Shown: positions 38,597 to 47,369, counted from the stretch's first letter. The stretch: 64,000 nucleotides of DNA from Eubacterium pyruvativorans (GCF_900102225.1 NZ_FNBF01000003.1:62001-126000); one strand, 5' to 3'. Numbers and translations: made by a program. Notes: generated from the letters alone by a model not told the origin.

Positions 38597-38628
38597 AAAA
38601 AAGCGCAGGGCCCGTGCAGGTCTGCGCT
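38597..38628 (-). terminator. Second terminator-like hairpin, just before the ABC operon
   Basis: AGCGCAG/CTGCGCT stem (38622-38628 with 38602-38608) followed on the minus strand by six T residues (38597-38602). It stands 40 bases ahead of the ATPase gene and would limit read-through unless an antiterminator forms. Confidence 0.6.
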
Positions 38629-38975
38629 GATTCCTCTTCGGTGTGCCGTCGATAAACGTCAAGCAAACACATGGAAGCCATGGCGGAGCCGGACACTATT
38701 TCCGTCCGCCGGGCCAAAGCCGCTTGATGAATCGATGGTTCCGTAAACAGATCAGCGCCTGCATGCATGAATCCGCACGCTCCGGACCGCCATCCCTCCC
38801 GCCGAAGCGGATGGAGAAGTCCGGTTTTCTACCGCGGCGGAAGGTGGTGCCCCCGATCTGCCGCTGTCCATATATCGGGAAACGGGCTGCCTGCATCCTT
38901 TCATGGCAGGAGTGCCGGCGAAACAGGCTGCTCCGCCGCCGGTTCCGGCACAGGTTCACCGGAACCCGGAAATCC
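38629..38975. other. Unassigned leader segment between two terminators
   Basis: No supported gene. Short readings exist on both strands but none has a family pattern together with a ribosome site. The segment is GC-rich with several possible stems, and lies between the riboswitch terminator and a second one. It may be a decayed gene or a second regulatory leader. Confidence 0.4.
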
Positions 38976-39010
38976 ACGAAAAGAAAACAGGCTCTTCCCG
39001 GAAGAGCCTG
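38976..39010 (-). terminator. Expression-platform terminator of TPP riboswitch 1
   Basis: Ten-bp stem (39001-39010 with 38988-38997), three-base loop, then TTTTCTTTTC on the minus strand. Confidence 0.85.
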
Positions 39011-39026
39011 CTGCACGCGAAACCAA

Positions 39027-39120
39027 ATTATCTTCCTACGCTGGCATTACCCAGATCAGGTCAATCGGTCACGGCGCCTACGCCGACTCTCAGCCCGCTT
39101 CTTGCGAGCTCCCCTTTCCC
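39027..39120 (-). ncRNA. TPP riboswitch (THI box) 1
   Basis: On the minus strand the conserved parts are in order: a GCTCGC/GCGGGC stem, GGCTGAGAG, GACCTGATCTGGGTAATGCC and AGCGTAGGAAG. A terminator follows directly (38976-39010), so thiamine diphosphate should switch off the ABC importer operon. Confidence 0.95.
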
Positions 39121-39154
39121 TGCAGTTTCCTGCAGTTCACATATGACAATTTTC

Positions 39155-39183
39155 AGTATAGCCGCACCAGTCTGTCATGTCAA
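39155..39183 (-). promoter_or_regulatory. Promoter of the riboswitch-controlled importer operon
   Basis: TTGACA (39178-39183) and TATACT (39155-39160) on the minus strand, 17 bases apart, nearly consensus. A plus-strand extended -10 for tenA (TG-C-TATGAT, 39210-39215) lies a few bases away, so the divergent promoters overlap. Confidence 0.85.
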
Positions 39184-39209
39184 CCCCTGCAATTCGCTTC
39201 CGGCTGTGC

Positions 39210-39215
39210 TATGAT
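39210..39215 (+). promoter_or_regulatory. Possible extended -10 box for tenA
   Basis: TATGAT preceded by TGC, about 50 bases ahead of the tenA ATG; -35 not clear. No riboswitch lies on this strand. Confidence 0.4.
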
Positions 39216-39265
39216 GGGGACGGTGCGGCATACGCACGGTCAGAATAACGGTCAGGAGGAATACT

Positions 39266-39949
39266 ATGATTTCAAACGAAAACGCTGTGACAGTTTCTTC
39301 GGAACTGCTCGCCATCGGCCGGCCGATGTGGGAACAGTCTCTGGCCTGTCCTTTCCTGCAGGGCATCCGGGACGGCTCTCTGCCGAAGGAAAAATTTATG
39401 TTTTATATGGTGCAGGACTATCTCTATCTGAAAGAGTATGTGAAACTCTTCGCCCTGGGCGTGGTGAAATCCGGGGACATTCCCACAATGCGGTATTTCC
39501 AGGCCTATGAGGCGCAGATTCTGAATACCGAAATGGAAACCCACCGGTCCTACATGGCCCGCATCGGCATCACGCCGGAGGAGGCGGAGAATGCGGAAAC
39601 CGCCCCGGAAAACCAGGCTTACACAGATTTCATGCTGGCCCGGGCCTGGGAGGGCAGCGCCGCCGATGCCGCTGTGACGGTGCTCGCCTGCGCCGAAAGT
39701 TATGAGTACATCGCCCGGCGGATCATCGAAGAAGACCCATCCGCCGCAGAACATCCGTTCTACGGTGAATGGGTCAGAAGTTACGGGGATCCGGATTATG
39801 CGGCATCCAACCGGGAGCTGGAGAAACTGCTGGACTCTCTCACCCCTTCCGCTTCAGAAGCGGACCGCCGCAGATTCCGGGACATCTTCGTGAAATGTAC
39901 CCGCTGCGAGGACGCCTTCTGGGCCATGGGCTGGCGGGGATCGGTGTAG
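39266..39949 (+). CDS. tenA: TenA family thiamine-salvage hydrolase
   Basis: 227 residues. TenA enzymes cut aminopyrimidine compounds formed from degraded thiamine so that the pyrimidine is reused. Residues expected of the active site are in place: Asp51 (VQDYLYLKEY), Cys142 and Tyr146 (LACAESYEY), Tyr166 and Glu215 (CTRCEDAFW). The presence of the cysteine points to the TenA_C type acting on aminopyrimidine. AGGAGGAATACT lies just ahead of the ATG. It faces a thiamine-precursor importer and shares its promoter region, but unlike the importer it is not behind the riboswitch. Confidence 0.93.
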   Translation: MISNENAVTVSSELLAIGRPMWEQSLACPFLQGIRDGSLPKEKFMFYMVQDYLYLKEYVKLFALGVVKSGDIPTMRYFQAYEAQILNTEMETHRSYMARIGITPEEAENAETAPENQAYTDFMLARAWEGSAADAAVTVLACAESYEYIARRIIEEDPSAAEHPFYGEWVRSYGDPDYAASNRELEKLLDSLTPSASEADRRRFRDIFVKCTRCEDAFWAMGWRGSV

Positions 39950-39983
39950 CAACGCTCCTTTCCGGCAGGCATAATTCGAAAGA

Positions 39984-40021
39984 CCCGGCGCTTACCCCCT
40001 CTTTCCGGGGTAAGTGCCGGG
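39984..40021. terminator. Long hairpin between tenA and the FtsH-like gene
   Basis: A 15-bp stem (39984-39998 with 40007-40021, one wobble pair). On the minus strand it is followed by TCTTTC and may end the FtsH-like transcript; on the plus strand no T-run follows. Confidence 0.55.
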
Positions 40022-40062
40022 ATCAGAGCGCCGGGGTACAGTATCGGATTACAACGCCGGCG

Positions 40063-42360
40063 TCACAGTGCCGGTGCCGTTGACGCAGCTGCGGGCTCCG
40101 GAAGCGGAGAAGCATCCTGTTCCCGGACCGCCGCCTCTGTACCGGCGGCCTCCCCTACGATCCGGTCGATTTCCGGCTCGTAAATCGTGTTTTCTTCCAG
40201 CAGCGCCCGGGCCAGCTTCTCCAGCAGGTCTCCGTGGCGCTCCATCATCCGGACAGTGCGTTCCTGGAGCTTCCGGGACATTTCTGTAATATATTCGGTG
40301 GACTTCTCGGAAGTCTCTCTGCTCAGCATGTTCAGATTGACCATACCGTTTCCGCCCATCCCGTAAGCGTCCACCATGTCCTTCAGCAGCTGGGTGGCCT
40401 TCTGAATATCGTTGGAACAGCCCTGGGTCGTGTTGTCCCAGTTCCGTCCCGAAATCAGATACTCCGCCACTTTCCCGCCGTACATTTCACAGATCTTGTT
40501 TTCCATCATCCGCTTCGTGTACAGTTTCCGTTCCGAAGGCTTCACGAAAGTGACCCCGCCGGCACCGGAAGTGGATCCCAGAATGGTGATCTTGCTGACC
40601 CGGCTGCCGCACAGCCTGGCCACCAGGGCATGTCCCGCCTCGTGATAGGCAATCAGCTTCAGATCCCGCTCATCCGTCTCCGCATTGTCCGTCTGGTGGC
40701 CGTGCAGCAGCCGCTTATAAAACGCCGTTTCGATGCACTCCTTCGTGATGGCAGCAAGCCCCTTCTGTACCGAAAGGATTGCCGCCTCATTCAGAACGTC
40801 CCGGATTTCCGCCGGAGAACGGCCCATCATCTCTTCTGCGAACGCCCGCCGGTCGAAGGATTCTTCGAACGTCTTTCCCTTCGCGTAGATATCAATGATT
40901 TCCAGCCGGTCCTCGATGGTTTCCGGCACCGGCACTGCGAAGATATCCGAGAAACGGCCCGGCCGGAGCACTGCCTCATCCATGTCGTCCATCCGGTTGG
41001 TGGCGCCGATCACCAGAATGTTGTCGCTCTTCCGGAAGCCGTCCATCTCTGTCAGCAGCGCCGTCAGAGCCTTCCGGTCCTCCGAGTTCATGTCCGAACT
41101 CCGCTTGCTGGCGATGGTGTCGATCTCGTCGATAAACACGATACACGGCGCCTCCTTCCGGGCCCGCTTGAACAGATCCCGGATCCGGGCGGCGCCGGTG
41201 CCCACGTACTTTTCCACAAAATCCGAGGCGTTGGCGTACACGAACCCCACCTGCGCCTCACTGGCCATGACCTTCGCAATCAGGGTCTTGCCGGTGCCCG
41301 GCGGCCCGTAGAGCAGAATGCCCCGGGGCAGATCCGCTCCGGCATTCCGGTACTTCTCCGGATTCTGCAGGAAGTCCACGACGACCTTCAGGTCCTTCTT
41401 CAGCGGATGCAGTCCGCCGATCTGATCGAAGCTCTTCGGCTCCGCATCCTTATTCTCTCCGGATGCATCCTCCCGGCGGCTGTTCTCCATCTGCCGCATC
41501 CGCTCCCGGCGAAGCCAGAGAGACAGGAACAGGAAGAACAGGGCGATCGCCGTCAGCGGCACCAGGAAACTGATCCGGGAGAAATTGCGCACCACTTCCG
41601 GTTTCACCGTAGTGACCTCCGGATTCTGGTTGAACACTTCCGCCTTCGGCTGAACGTCCGCCCCTTTCTGAAGCAGCCGTTCCTTGAAATCCGGTGAATC
41701 GGGATTGGCCGTGCGGTACAGTTTATCTTTGTCCTTCCGCAGGGTGTAATACATGGTCTGACTGTACTCTCCCATGTCAAACTCCGCAAAAACCCGCTTC
41801 ACCCTGCCCGCGTCCAGTTCCCGGGTAAACCGGGCATAGCTCTCCGGCACCGCCGCATCGTCCACCTGGCTCCAGTTGCTGATTTCGCTCACTCTGTAAT
41901 GGTAGACCATGTCCTCCGCACCGTTTCGCTCCCGGGCGTGGCGCACCGCCTGAACCGCCAGAGAGGTCAGCATCACCGCCGACACAATCACGGCGATCAC
42001 GATGGTGATCGTGTTCCGCCGGCGCTCCTTCGGCTCCCGCAGATCCTTCCGTTCCTCGTTCCCCGGCCTTCCGTCCGCCCGGATGTACGGCTGATAATCC
42101 GGAAACAGCTGCAGAATAATGCTGTATGCCAGATCCGATTCCTCTTCCTGAACGCGAATGGTGTAAATCTTCGTGTCCAGCATGCGGCCATTCTCGAAGT
42201 GCTTCGCATCCATCGGATACGGGCTCGGCACGTCCGCATCATCCCAGACACTGCTCTTCATACTGCGGATCCCCGCAGCCTTCAGCGCTTTCTTCGCCTT
42301 TTTCCAGTTTTCTTTCTCACCGCGCCGCTCGAACACGATGACGTAACGTCCCACTGCCAT
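40063..42360 (-). CDS. FtsH-like membrane AAA+ zinc metalloprotease
   Basis: 765 residues. Order: a 110-residue N-terminal region not usual for FtsH, one membrane span (about 117-137), a periplasmic-side segment, a second span (262-284), an AAA+ module with GPPGTGKT (352-359) and FIDE (409-412), and a protease domain with HEAGH (573-577) and the third zinc ligand at Asp651 (SNDIQKA). FtsH degrades membrane and regulatory proteins. The extra N-terminus and diverged middle suggest a paralogue, not the housekeeping copy. The ATG at 42360 has GGGAGGAG upstream; it follows a glutaredoxin-like gene by 56 bases. Confidence 0.88.
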   Translation of the reverse strand: MAVGRYVIVFERRGEKENWKKAKKALKAAGIRSMKSSVWDDADVPSPYPMDAKHFENGRMLDTKIYTIRVQEEESDLAYSIILQLFPDYQPYIRADGRPGNEERKDLREPKERRRNTITIVIAVIVSAVMLTSLAVQAVRHARERNGAEDMVYHYRVSEISNWSQVDDAAVPESYARFTRELDAGRVKRVFAEFDMGEYSQTMYYTLRKDKDKLYRTANPDSPDFKERLLQKGADVQPKAEVFNQNPEVTTVKPEVVRNFSRISFLVPLTAIALFFLFLSLWLRRERMRQMENSRREDASGENKDAEPKSFDQIGGLHPLKKDLKVVVDFLQNPEKYRNAGADLPRGILLYGPPGTGKTLIAKVMASEAQVGFVYANASDFVEKYVGTGAARIRDLFKRARKEAPCIVFIDEIDTIASKRSSDMNSEDRKALTALLTEMDGFRKSDNILVIGATNRMDDMDEAVLRPGRFSDIFAVPVPETIEDRLEIIDIYAKGKTFEESFDRRAFAEEMMGRSPAEIRDVLNEAAILSVQKGLAAITKECIETAFYKRLLHGHQTDNAETDERDLKLIAYHEAGHALVARLCGSRVSKITILGSTSGAGGVTFVKPSERKLYTKRMMENKICEMYGGKVAEYLISGRNWDNTTQGCSNDIQKATQLLKDMVDAYGMGGNGMVNLNMLSRETSEKSTEYITEMSRKLQERTVRMMERHGDLLEKLARALLEENTIYEPEIDRIVGEAAGTEAAVREQDASPLPEPAAASTAPAL

Positions 42361-42416
42361 ATACTCCTCCCGGAGATGCTGCCTTTCCCGTCCCCTTCGG
42401 CACGGGCAAAAAAAGA

Positions 42417-42713
42417 TCAGCAGCCCTTTCCATCCAGCCGGCATGCCGTTCCCGTTTCCGGGCGCGGCGTGAGGCCCGCATCCGCAGGATCCAGCGTAAC
42501 ACGCCCGTCCTCCAGCACAATGCACGGAATCCCCACACTGCCGGTTCCTCTCACTTCATCAAATGCCGGATCCACATCCCGGATCCGGAGAAACTCCTTC
42601 AGATTCTTCACATCCTCGCCGATATCCACTGTCCGGAACCGCTCATCCCCTTCAATCTGCGGTTCCAGATACGTGCAGTCCGGACAGGTCTTCATACCAA
42701 AAATCGTGATCAT
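42417..42713 (-). CDS. Glutaredoxin-like protein
   Basis: 98 residues with a thioredoxin-type start MITIFGMKTCPDCTYLEP, active-site CPDC, and 'GSVGIPCIVLEDGRV' which carries the cis-proline. The ATG at 42713 has AAAGGG eight bases upstream. Probably reduces a disulphide in the cytoplasm. Its placement ahead of the FtsH-like gene suggests co-expression. The 5' side borders the first of the two non-coding repeat elements. Confidence 0.78.
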   Translation of the reverse strand: MITIFGMKTCPDCTYLEPQIEGDERFRTVDIGEDVKNLKEFLRIRDVDPAFDEVRGTGSVGIPCIVLEDGRVTLDPADAGLTPRPETGTACRLDGKGC

Positions 42714-42880
42714 ATTATGCCCTTTCTCTCCCCCGGAGAAACATGAAAAAACGAATGCACCCTTTTCCAACCAAAGAATGCATCGTCAGCAGATAACTTA
42801 TTTGACTAATACCCGTTTCCCCCGAAAATACACGCCGTAATCCGCTTCTTTCCATGCGACCGGGCACTGATGGGGCCGGC

Positions 42881-43554
42881 GGGCGGCTGACTGGGCCGGC
42901 GGTCGACTGACTGGGCTGGCGGTCGACTGACTGGGCTGGCGGTCGACTGGTTAGGCCGCCAAATCGTATACAATTAGGCCATCCGGGCGGTTGGGCAGAC
43001 GGATGACTTGCGATTTTCGTGTATACTGTATGGAAAATGTGCGGAATCGGCCAATTGGTCCGGATCCGCACCCGAATGACCAGATGCCGGGGTGCGATTT
43101 TAACAGAAAAGCTTGATTAATCTATTCCGACAGCTCGGGAGGGTGCGATTCTGAAAAAAAATGGATTTCCGCACTTGATCCGGCAGGCAGAATATATACG
43201 TTCCGGACGTGTTAGACAAAAAATAACCCGGCTGCCGATCGACCATCCCGGAAAGTCCGGTGGTAGAACTGTCGAACGGACAGAGCAGCCGGGAATTACC
43301 TACGATAAATATGTATTGGGAAAAATAACTACAATGTAGAAATTTCGTATCCAGAAAGCTTGGTGCGAAAATGAAGATTTCCGCAGATCCGCACCCCTCG
43401 AAATCGTGTCGCCCCGGATTATCGGCTGATCCGGTCGGAACCGGGTGCGAAATCTGAAAAAATGGGATTTTCGCACCCGACCGGCCGACTGCACTCCCAT
43501 CACCCGACCGGCCGTCCGCACTCCCATCACCCGACCGTCTGTGCCTCGGCCGAC
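42881..43554. repeat. Non-coding repeat element, copy 1
   Basis: Gene-free. It starts with four 20-bp tandem units (42881-42960), then GTATAC at 42966-42971 and 43021-43026, a GTGCGGA...TCCGCAC hairpin (43039-43071), GGTGCG at 43091 and 43142 (the latter paired with CCGCAC at 43169), ATATACG at 43194-43200, GGTGCGAAAATGAA at 43362 with CGCACC at 43390, the block ATCGTGTCGCC at 43403-43413, a long GGGTGCGAAA...TTTTCGCACCC hairpin (43443-43478), and 27-bp tandem units (43474-43554). The same order recurs in copy 2 (55388-56124). Confidence 0.8.
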
Positions 43555-43570
43555 CGCACCGACCGCCCCG

Positions 43571-44032
43571 TCAGCTCAGCATCACGTTCTCCGGTTCGAA
43601 GTCGGCGATGTCGAAGAAATCCTCTCCCGGGCCGATCTCCCAGACGCCTTCTCCGGGATTGTATGCCTCCCACTCCCGGTTGCCTTCCATGTAATCCCGA
43701 AGACGGAACAGGATCGTCATGACATCGAACGCCCCGGGATTCTGGGGGTCGTGCCAGCAGAGACTGATCTCCACCCGGTACAGCGCATCATCCGCAATGT
43801 ACTCGAAATACGGTCCGATCGTTCTGCCGTCCGGACCGCTTTCGGTCAGCGGTTTCTTCAGGAAGTTCTCCACCGACTTCCGGTTGAAATGGAACTGCCC
43901 GGCGCCGAAGCCGGCATCTTCCACCGTTTCGAAGACCACAGGGCGGATGACATTTTCCATCAGCTCTGTCTTGCTCCAGTTATCGCCCCAGGGATCGGGA
44001 CGGCCGTCGTTCTCCCGTTGAAATCCACTCAT
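43571..44032 (-). CDS. Hypothetical acidic protein
   Basis: 153 residues, acidic, with aromatic-rich segments (GPYFEYIADDALYRVEISLCWHD and WEAYNPGEGVWEIGPGEDFF, each cut here from the longer context). No signal peptide, no membrane span and no recognised family. The start at 44032 was chosen because AAAGG lies nine bases upstream; the ATG at 44041 touches that site. A promoter stands at 44124-44152. The 3' end abuts the tandem repeats of the non-coding element. Confidence 0.65.
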   Translation of the reverse strand: MSGFQRENDGRPDPWGDNWSKTELMENVIRPVVFETVEDAGFGAGQFHFNRKSVENFLKKPLTESGPDGRTIGPYFEYIADDALYRVEISLCWHDPQNPGAFDVMTILFRLRDYMEGNREWEAYNPGEGVWEIGPGEDFFDIADFEPENVMLS

Positions 44033-44123
44033 ACCGCACATCCTTTCTGATCACTTCTGTTCTGCCTGCTGCGTCAGCCGAAAATGATGTCAGCTGCAGT
44101 GCGCCTCTTTTTTTGTTGGCTAT

Positions 44124-44152
44124 ACCATAGTGTAAATGAAAGGAAAAATCAA
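44124..44152 (-). promoter_or_regulatory. Promoter of the acidic hypothetical gene
   Basis: TTGATT (44147-44152) and TATGGT (44124-44129) on the minus strand, 17 bases apart. Upstream of it lies an ATCGTATACAA motif (44165-44180 region) shared with the non-coding elements. Confidence 0.55.
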
Positions 44153-44226
44153 TAGCAAAATCGCAATTTGTATACGATTTACATGGAATCAAGATTGGGA
44201 AAACGGAAAACTTCTTATTCAGCACA

Positions 44227-45024
44227 TTATTTCTCGTCCCGGGCCGCCAGCTTCGGGATTTCCCCGACGCCGCTCAGGATGACCGACGGCCGGAAGGCGA
44301 AGGAATCCAGTGTGCTCCGGTCCGAAACGCCGGAAAGCACCAGCACCGTGGACATGCCGCTCTCCAGTCCGGAGATCACATCCGTGTCCATCCGGTCTCC
44401 GATCATCACCGCCTCGTTGGAGTGACAGCCCAGTTTCTTCAGTCCGGTTCGCATCATCAGCGGGTTCGGCTTCCCGCAGAAATAGGCTTTCGTCCCCGTG
44501 GTCATTTCAATCGGGGACACCAGAGAGCCGCATGCCGGCATGATGCCGTTCTCGATCGGTCCGGAAATATCCGAATTCGCACCGATCAGTTTCGCCCCCT
44601 TCAGTACCAGATTGCAGGCCTTTGTCAGGGTATCCAGGGAGTAGTTCTTTCCCTCCCCCACAACCACATAGTCCGGATCCACATCGTTCATGACGATGCC
44701 GACGTCATACAGTGCATTCAGCAGCCCCGCCTCCCCGATGACATAGGCAGAGCAGCCCGGCGCCTGATCAGCCAGGAACGCCGCCGTCGCCAGAGCACTA
44801 GTGTAGAAATGTTCTTCCGGAACATTCAGTCCCATGCGGCAGAGTTTCTGATTCAGCTCCCGGGGCGTGTATCCGCTGTTGTTAGTGAGAAACAGATAAT
44901 CCTTCTTCTCATTCTGCATCCAGCGGATGAACTCCCGTACCCCCGGAAGAATCGTATTTCCGTGATAAATCACACCGTCCATATCGCAGATAAAACCGCG
45001 TTTTTTCTTGAAATCAATCGCCAT
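44227..45024 (-). CDS. HAD-IIA family phosphatase (NagD-like)
   Basis: 265 residues. Motif I DMDGVIYHG, the loop FLTNNSG, and motif IV GDRMDTDVISG are typical of the NagD/phosphoglycolate and p-nitrophenyl phosphatase-like HAD-IIA branch. Cytoplasmic. The ATG at 45024 lies after AGGAGG and gives the usual length; a longer reading to 45081 has no family match. Physiological substrate unknown (sugar or nucleotide monophosphates are usual). Confidence 0.88.
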   Translation of the reverse strand: MAIDFKKKRGFICDMDGVIYHGNTILPGVREFIRWMQNEKKDYLFLTNNSGYTPRELNQKLCRMGLNVPEEHFYTSALATAAFLADQAPGCSAYVIGEAGLLNALYDVGIVMNDVDPDYVVVGEGKNYSLDTLTKACNLVLKGAKLIGANSDISGPIENGIMPACGSLVSPIEMTTGTKAYFCGKPNPLMMRTGLKKLGCHSNEAVMIGDRMDTDVISGLESGMSTVLVLSGVSDRSTLDSFAFRPSVILSGVGEIPKLAARDEK

Positions 45025-45130
45025 ATTCCCCTGCCTCCTTAATGATTCATCCATCTCTTCATACATCTGAAATGATAGCACAGTCCGGCGCCGTCCACTG
45101 TAAAATCTTCATCAATTCCGCCTTTTGCCA

Positions 45131-45158
45131 CCGGTCCCGGGAAGAAACCCGGGACCGG
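45131..45158. terminator. Perfect 11-bp hairpin downstream of the dipeptidyl-peptidase gene
   Basis: CCGGTCCCGGG (45131-45141) and its complement (45148-45158) with a six-base loop. There is no T-run on either side, so the termination role is uncertain. Short direct repeats (ACCGGATCACAGA type) lie beside it. Confidence 0.4.
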
Positions 45159-45208
45159 AAAACCGAATCAGGAAATCGAATCAGAACACCGGATCACAGA
45201 GCACCGGA

Positions 45209-47326
45209 TCACAGAACCGGCACCTCCGCCGATACCGTGCTGCGATCGATCTGAACCGAATACACTTTGTGAATCAGACAGTACACCGGATCCTCCGTGC
45301 CGATCACCACCGCCAGCCGGTGCCCCGGCGCCGCAGTATAACGGGCGGCATTCAGATAGACATGGTAATCATGGAATTCTCCCTTTTCCAGCCGGATGCC
45401 CGCCGCTGCCGTCTCCGGTTCATATCCGGAGTCCGGATTGCACAGATCGATGTACGCCCGGGTGATGACGCTGTAGTTCTTCTCTTCCGTGCGGAATTCC
45501 ACTTCATCCAGCGGCTTCAGTCCGCCGCCGATTTCGAAGGCGCCCTGCCGGACCACATCTGTCGGGATGACGTTCCGCTGCGGGTCTTCGGCAAAAATCG
45601 ACGGGAACGGCTCGTCCGCCAGATCTACCAGAAGAACGGTCAGCTTCAGGTCATCCTGCTGACCAGAGGAGGTGCCCAGAGAAAATGTGAGGGAATCCGC
45701 ATCGTGGGCATTCACGGCGTGATATCCGCCGGATGGATCTCCGCCGGCCAGGGCGGCCCGAAAGTCCACCCGCACGGTGCCCTGAATGGTACACGCCTCC
45801 TCCAGCGGCGCAGTGATATACCGCCGGTTCATATTGGAAGAACAGAGACTCATACGCTCATCGAAATTCTCCTGACAGATGCCGGCCGCATCCCAGTCGG
45901 TATCGATGGTCTCAATGTTTTTTTCGGCCTTCTCCCCGGCAGCGTCGTCTGAAGCGTCGGCGTCTTCGAAGTGAAGCTGAACCGACCGGCCGGTCTCCCA
46001 GTCCGCCGCCTGCTCCCAGACATGCTGATCCAGGTTGCTCTGAACCAGCACCGCCGGCATATCCTCGGCATCATTCTCCACACCGAACAGATAGTGGGAG
46101 AACCACCGGTTCACGATATCCTCGTAGAATGCCCCGTTCACCCGGATTCCGAACCCCTTGTCCGGCATGGCCGGCGTCATATGATAACCCTGATGCAGGA
46201 TCAGCTTCACGGTCTGTCCCGCCTTCCGGAAGGAACGCAGCATCATCTCGAACTGTTTGGTGGAAACATTTTCATCATGCAGCCCGTGGACGATGAGGGC
46301 GGAGCAGTTCAGCCGGTCGGCGTGCAGCGTGTAATTTCCGTCTTCCCAGAACGGGCTGTAGTCCGTGCCGGTTTTCAGCTGCTCCATACTCAGGGCGTGA
46401 TGGAACGCATCCATCCTGGAGCGCTGCTCCTCCGTCAGGTCGTCGCTGTACCGGCTGCTGCAGTAGTAGGAAAGGAAGCTGTTCAGCATTTCTTCCGGCC
46501 AGTAGCGCTGAGCGCCCTGCTGATTCTGCTGGCTGTACCAATCTGCAATGCCGGCTACCGGAACGATGGTCCTGAGACCTTTTGTCCCTGCCGAAGCCAC
46601 CGCGAACGGCATCGTCCCCGCATAGGACCGCCCCGTCATGCCCACATTGCCATTGCACCAGTCCGCCCGGATCGCTGCCGTCCCCGCCCGGTCCGCGAAA
46701 GCCTGCCGGTCACCGTGAAGCCACTCCACCACAGCACAGAAGGCGTCCCGCTCATAGCGGGAACCTACGAACTCCAGCCCGTCGGAACCCTTGGAACCGA
46801 ATCCGGCGCTGACCACCACCGCAAAACCCCGGACCAGGTAGTAGTTGAAATTATCGATGTTCTCGTAAACCATGTTTCCGCCGTTGCCCCGGTCCGGGTA
46901 ATACCAGCCGGCAGGGTCTGCGGCCAGTGCCGCCTCCATGGCGGTGATCTCTGAAGCAGGTTTCCGGGCCGGCGCCGGGTGATCCAGATCCCGGGACAGA
47001 TCGAAATCCGCATAATTTCCCGCCGCCGTCTCCTTCATATGATCATATCCGTCCGCATTGATTCCGGCGCAGTACGGCCGGGCTTCGAAAACCACCGGCG
47101 CCTTGTAGTGCCCCATCACGGCACTCCGGGGCACCTGTACGAAAGCTTTGACCAGGTCCCGTCGGCCATCTCCGTCCATGTCATAATCCGTCTCCACATA
47201 GACGCAGAACCGTACAACCGCCGATGTTTCCGGGTCATACGCCGCTCCGGTCTTCCCATCTGTAAACGGAAAGACCGGCATCGCCCTGCCGTTTTCGAAA
47301 ATCGGCTGTTCACTAAACTCCCTCAC
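45209..47326 (-). CDS. Xaa-Pro dipeptidyl-peptidase family serine hydrolase (S15)
   Basis: 705 residues. The serine nucleophile is in GMTGRSYAGTMP, with GLHDENV and HQGYHM providing the likely acid and histidine, and a C-terminal beta domain (about 540-705) typical of PepX and cocaine-esterase-like proteins. PepX releases Xaa-Pro dipeptides from peptides in the cytoplasm. The start codon is GTG at 47326, with AAAGGAGG upstream. It follows a P1 peptidase and a QueG-like gene in one direction, so a peptide-use operon is possible. Confidence 0.85.
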   Translation of the reverse strand: MREFSEQPIFENGRAMPVFPFTDGKTGAAYDPETSAVVRFCVYVETDYDMDGDGRRDLVKAFVQVPRSAVMGHYKAPVVFEARPYCAGINADGYDHMKETAAGNYADFDLSRDLDHPAPARKPASEITAMEAALAADPAGWYYPDRGNGGNMVYENIDNFNYYLVRGFAVVVSAGFGSKGSDGLEFVGSRYERDAFCAVVEWLHGDRQAFADRAGTAAIRADWCNGNVGMTGRSYAGTMPFAVASAGTKGLRTIVPVAGIADWYSQQNQQGAQRYWPEEMLNSFLSYYCSSRYSDDLTEEQRSRMDAFHHALSMEQLKTGTDYSPFWEDGNYTLHADRLNCSALIVHGLHDENVSTKQFEMMLRSFRKAGQTVKLILHQGYHMTPAMPDKGFGIRVNGAFYEDIVNRWFSHYLFGVENDAEDMPAVLVQSNLDQHVWEQAADWETGRSVQLHFEDADASDDAAGEKAEKNIETIDTDWDAAGICQENFDERMSLCSSNMNRRYITAPLEEACTIQGTVRVDFRAALAGGDPSGGYHAVNAHDADSLTFSLGTSSGQQDDLKLTVLLVDLADEPFPSIFAEDPQRNVIPTDVVRQGAFEIGGGLKPLDEVEFRTEEKNYSVITRAYIDLCNPDSGYEPETAAAGIRLEKGEFHDYHVYLNAARYTAAPGHRLAVVIGTEDPVYCLIHKVYSVQIDRSTVSAEVPVL

Positions 47327-47369
47327 GGATTCCTCCTTTGTTTTCTATTTCTATTCTCTTTCACGGACT

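Noticed and set aside
38696-39016. 106-codon minus-strand frame in the riboswitch leader
   Set aside because: It begins inside the terminator hairpin region, has no ribosome site and no family resemblance.
43300-43530. Small minus-strand protein inside element copy 1, with a similar one at 55759-55977
   Set aside because: The two frames start in tandem repeats, lack ribosome sites and agree only as far as the nucleotide similarity of the elements forces them to.
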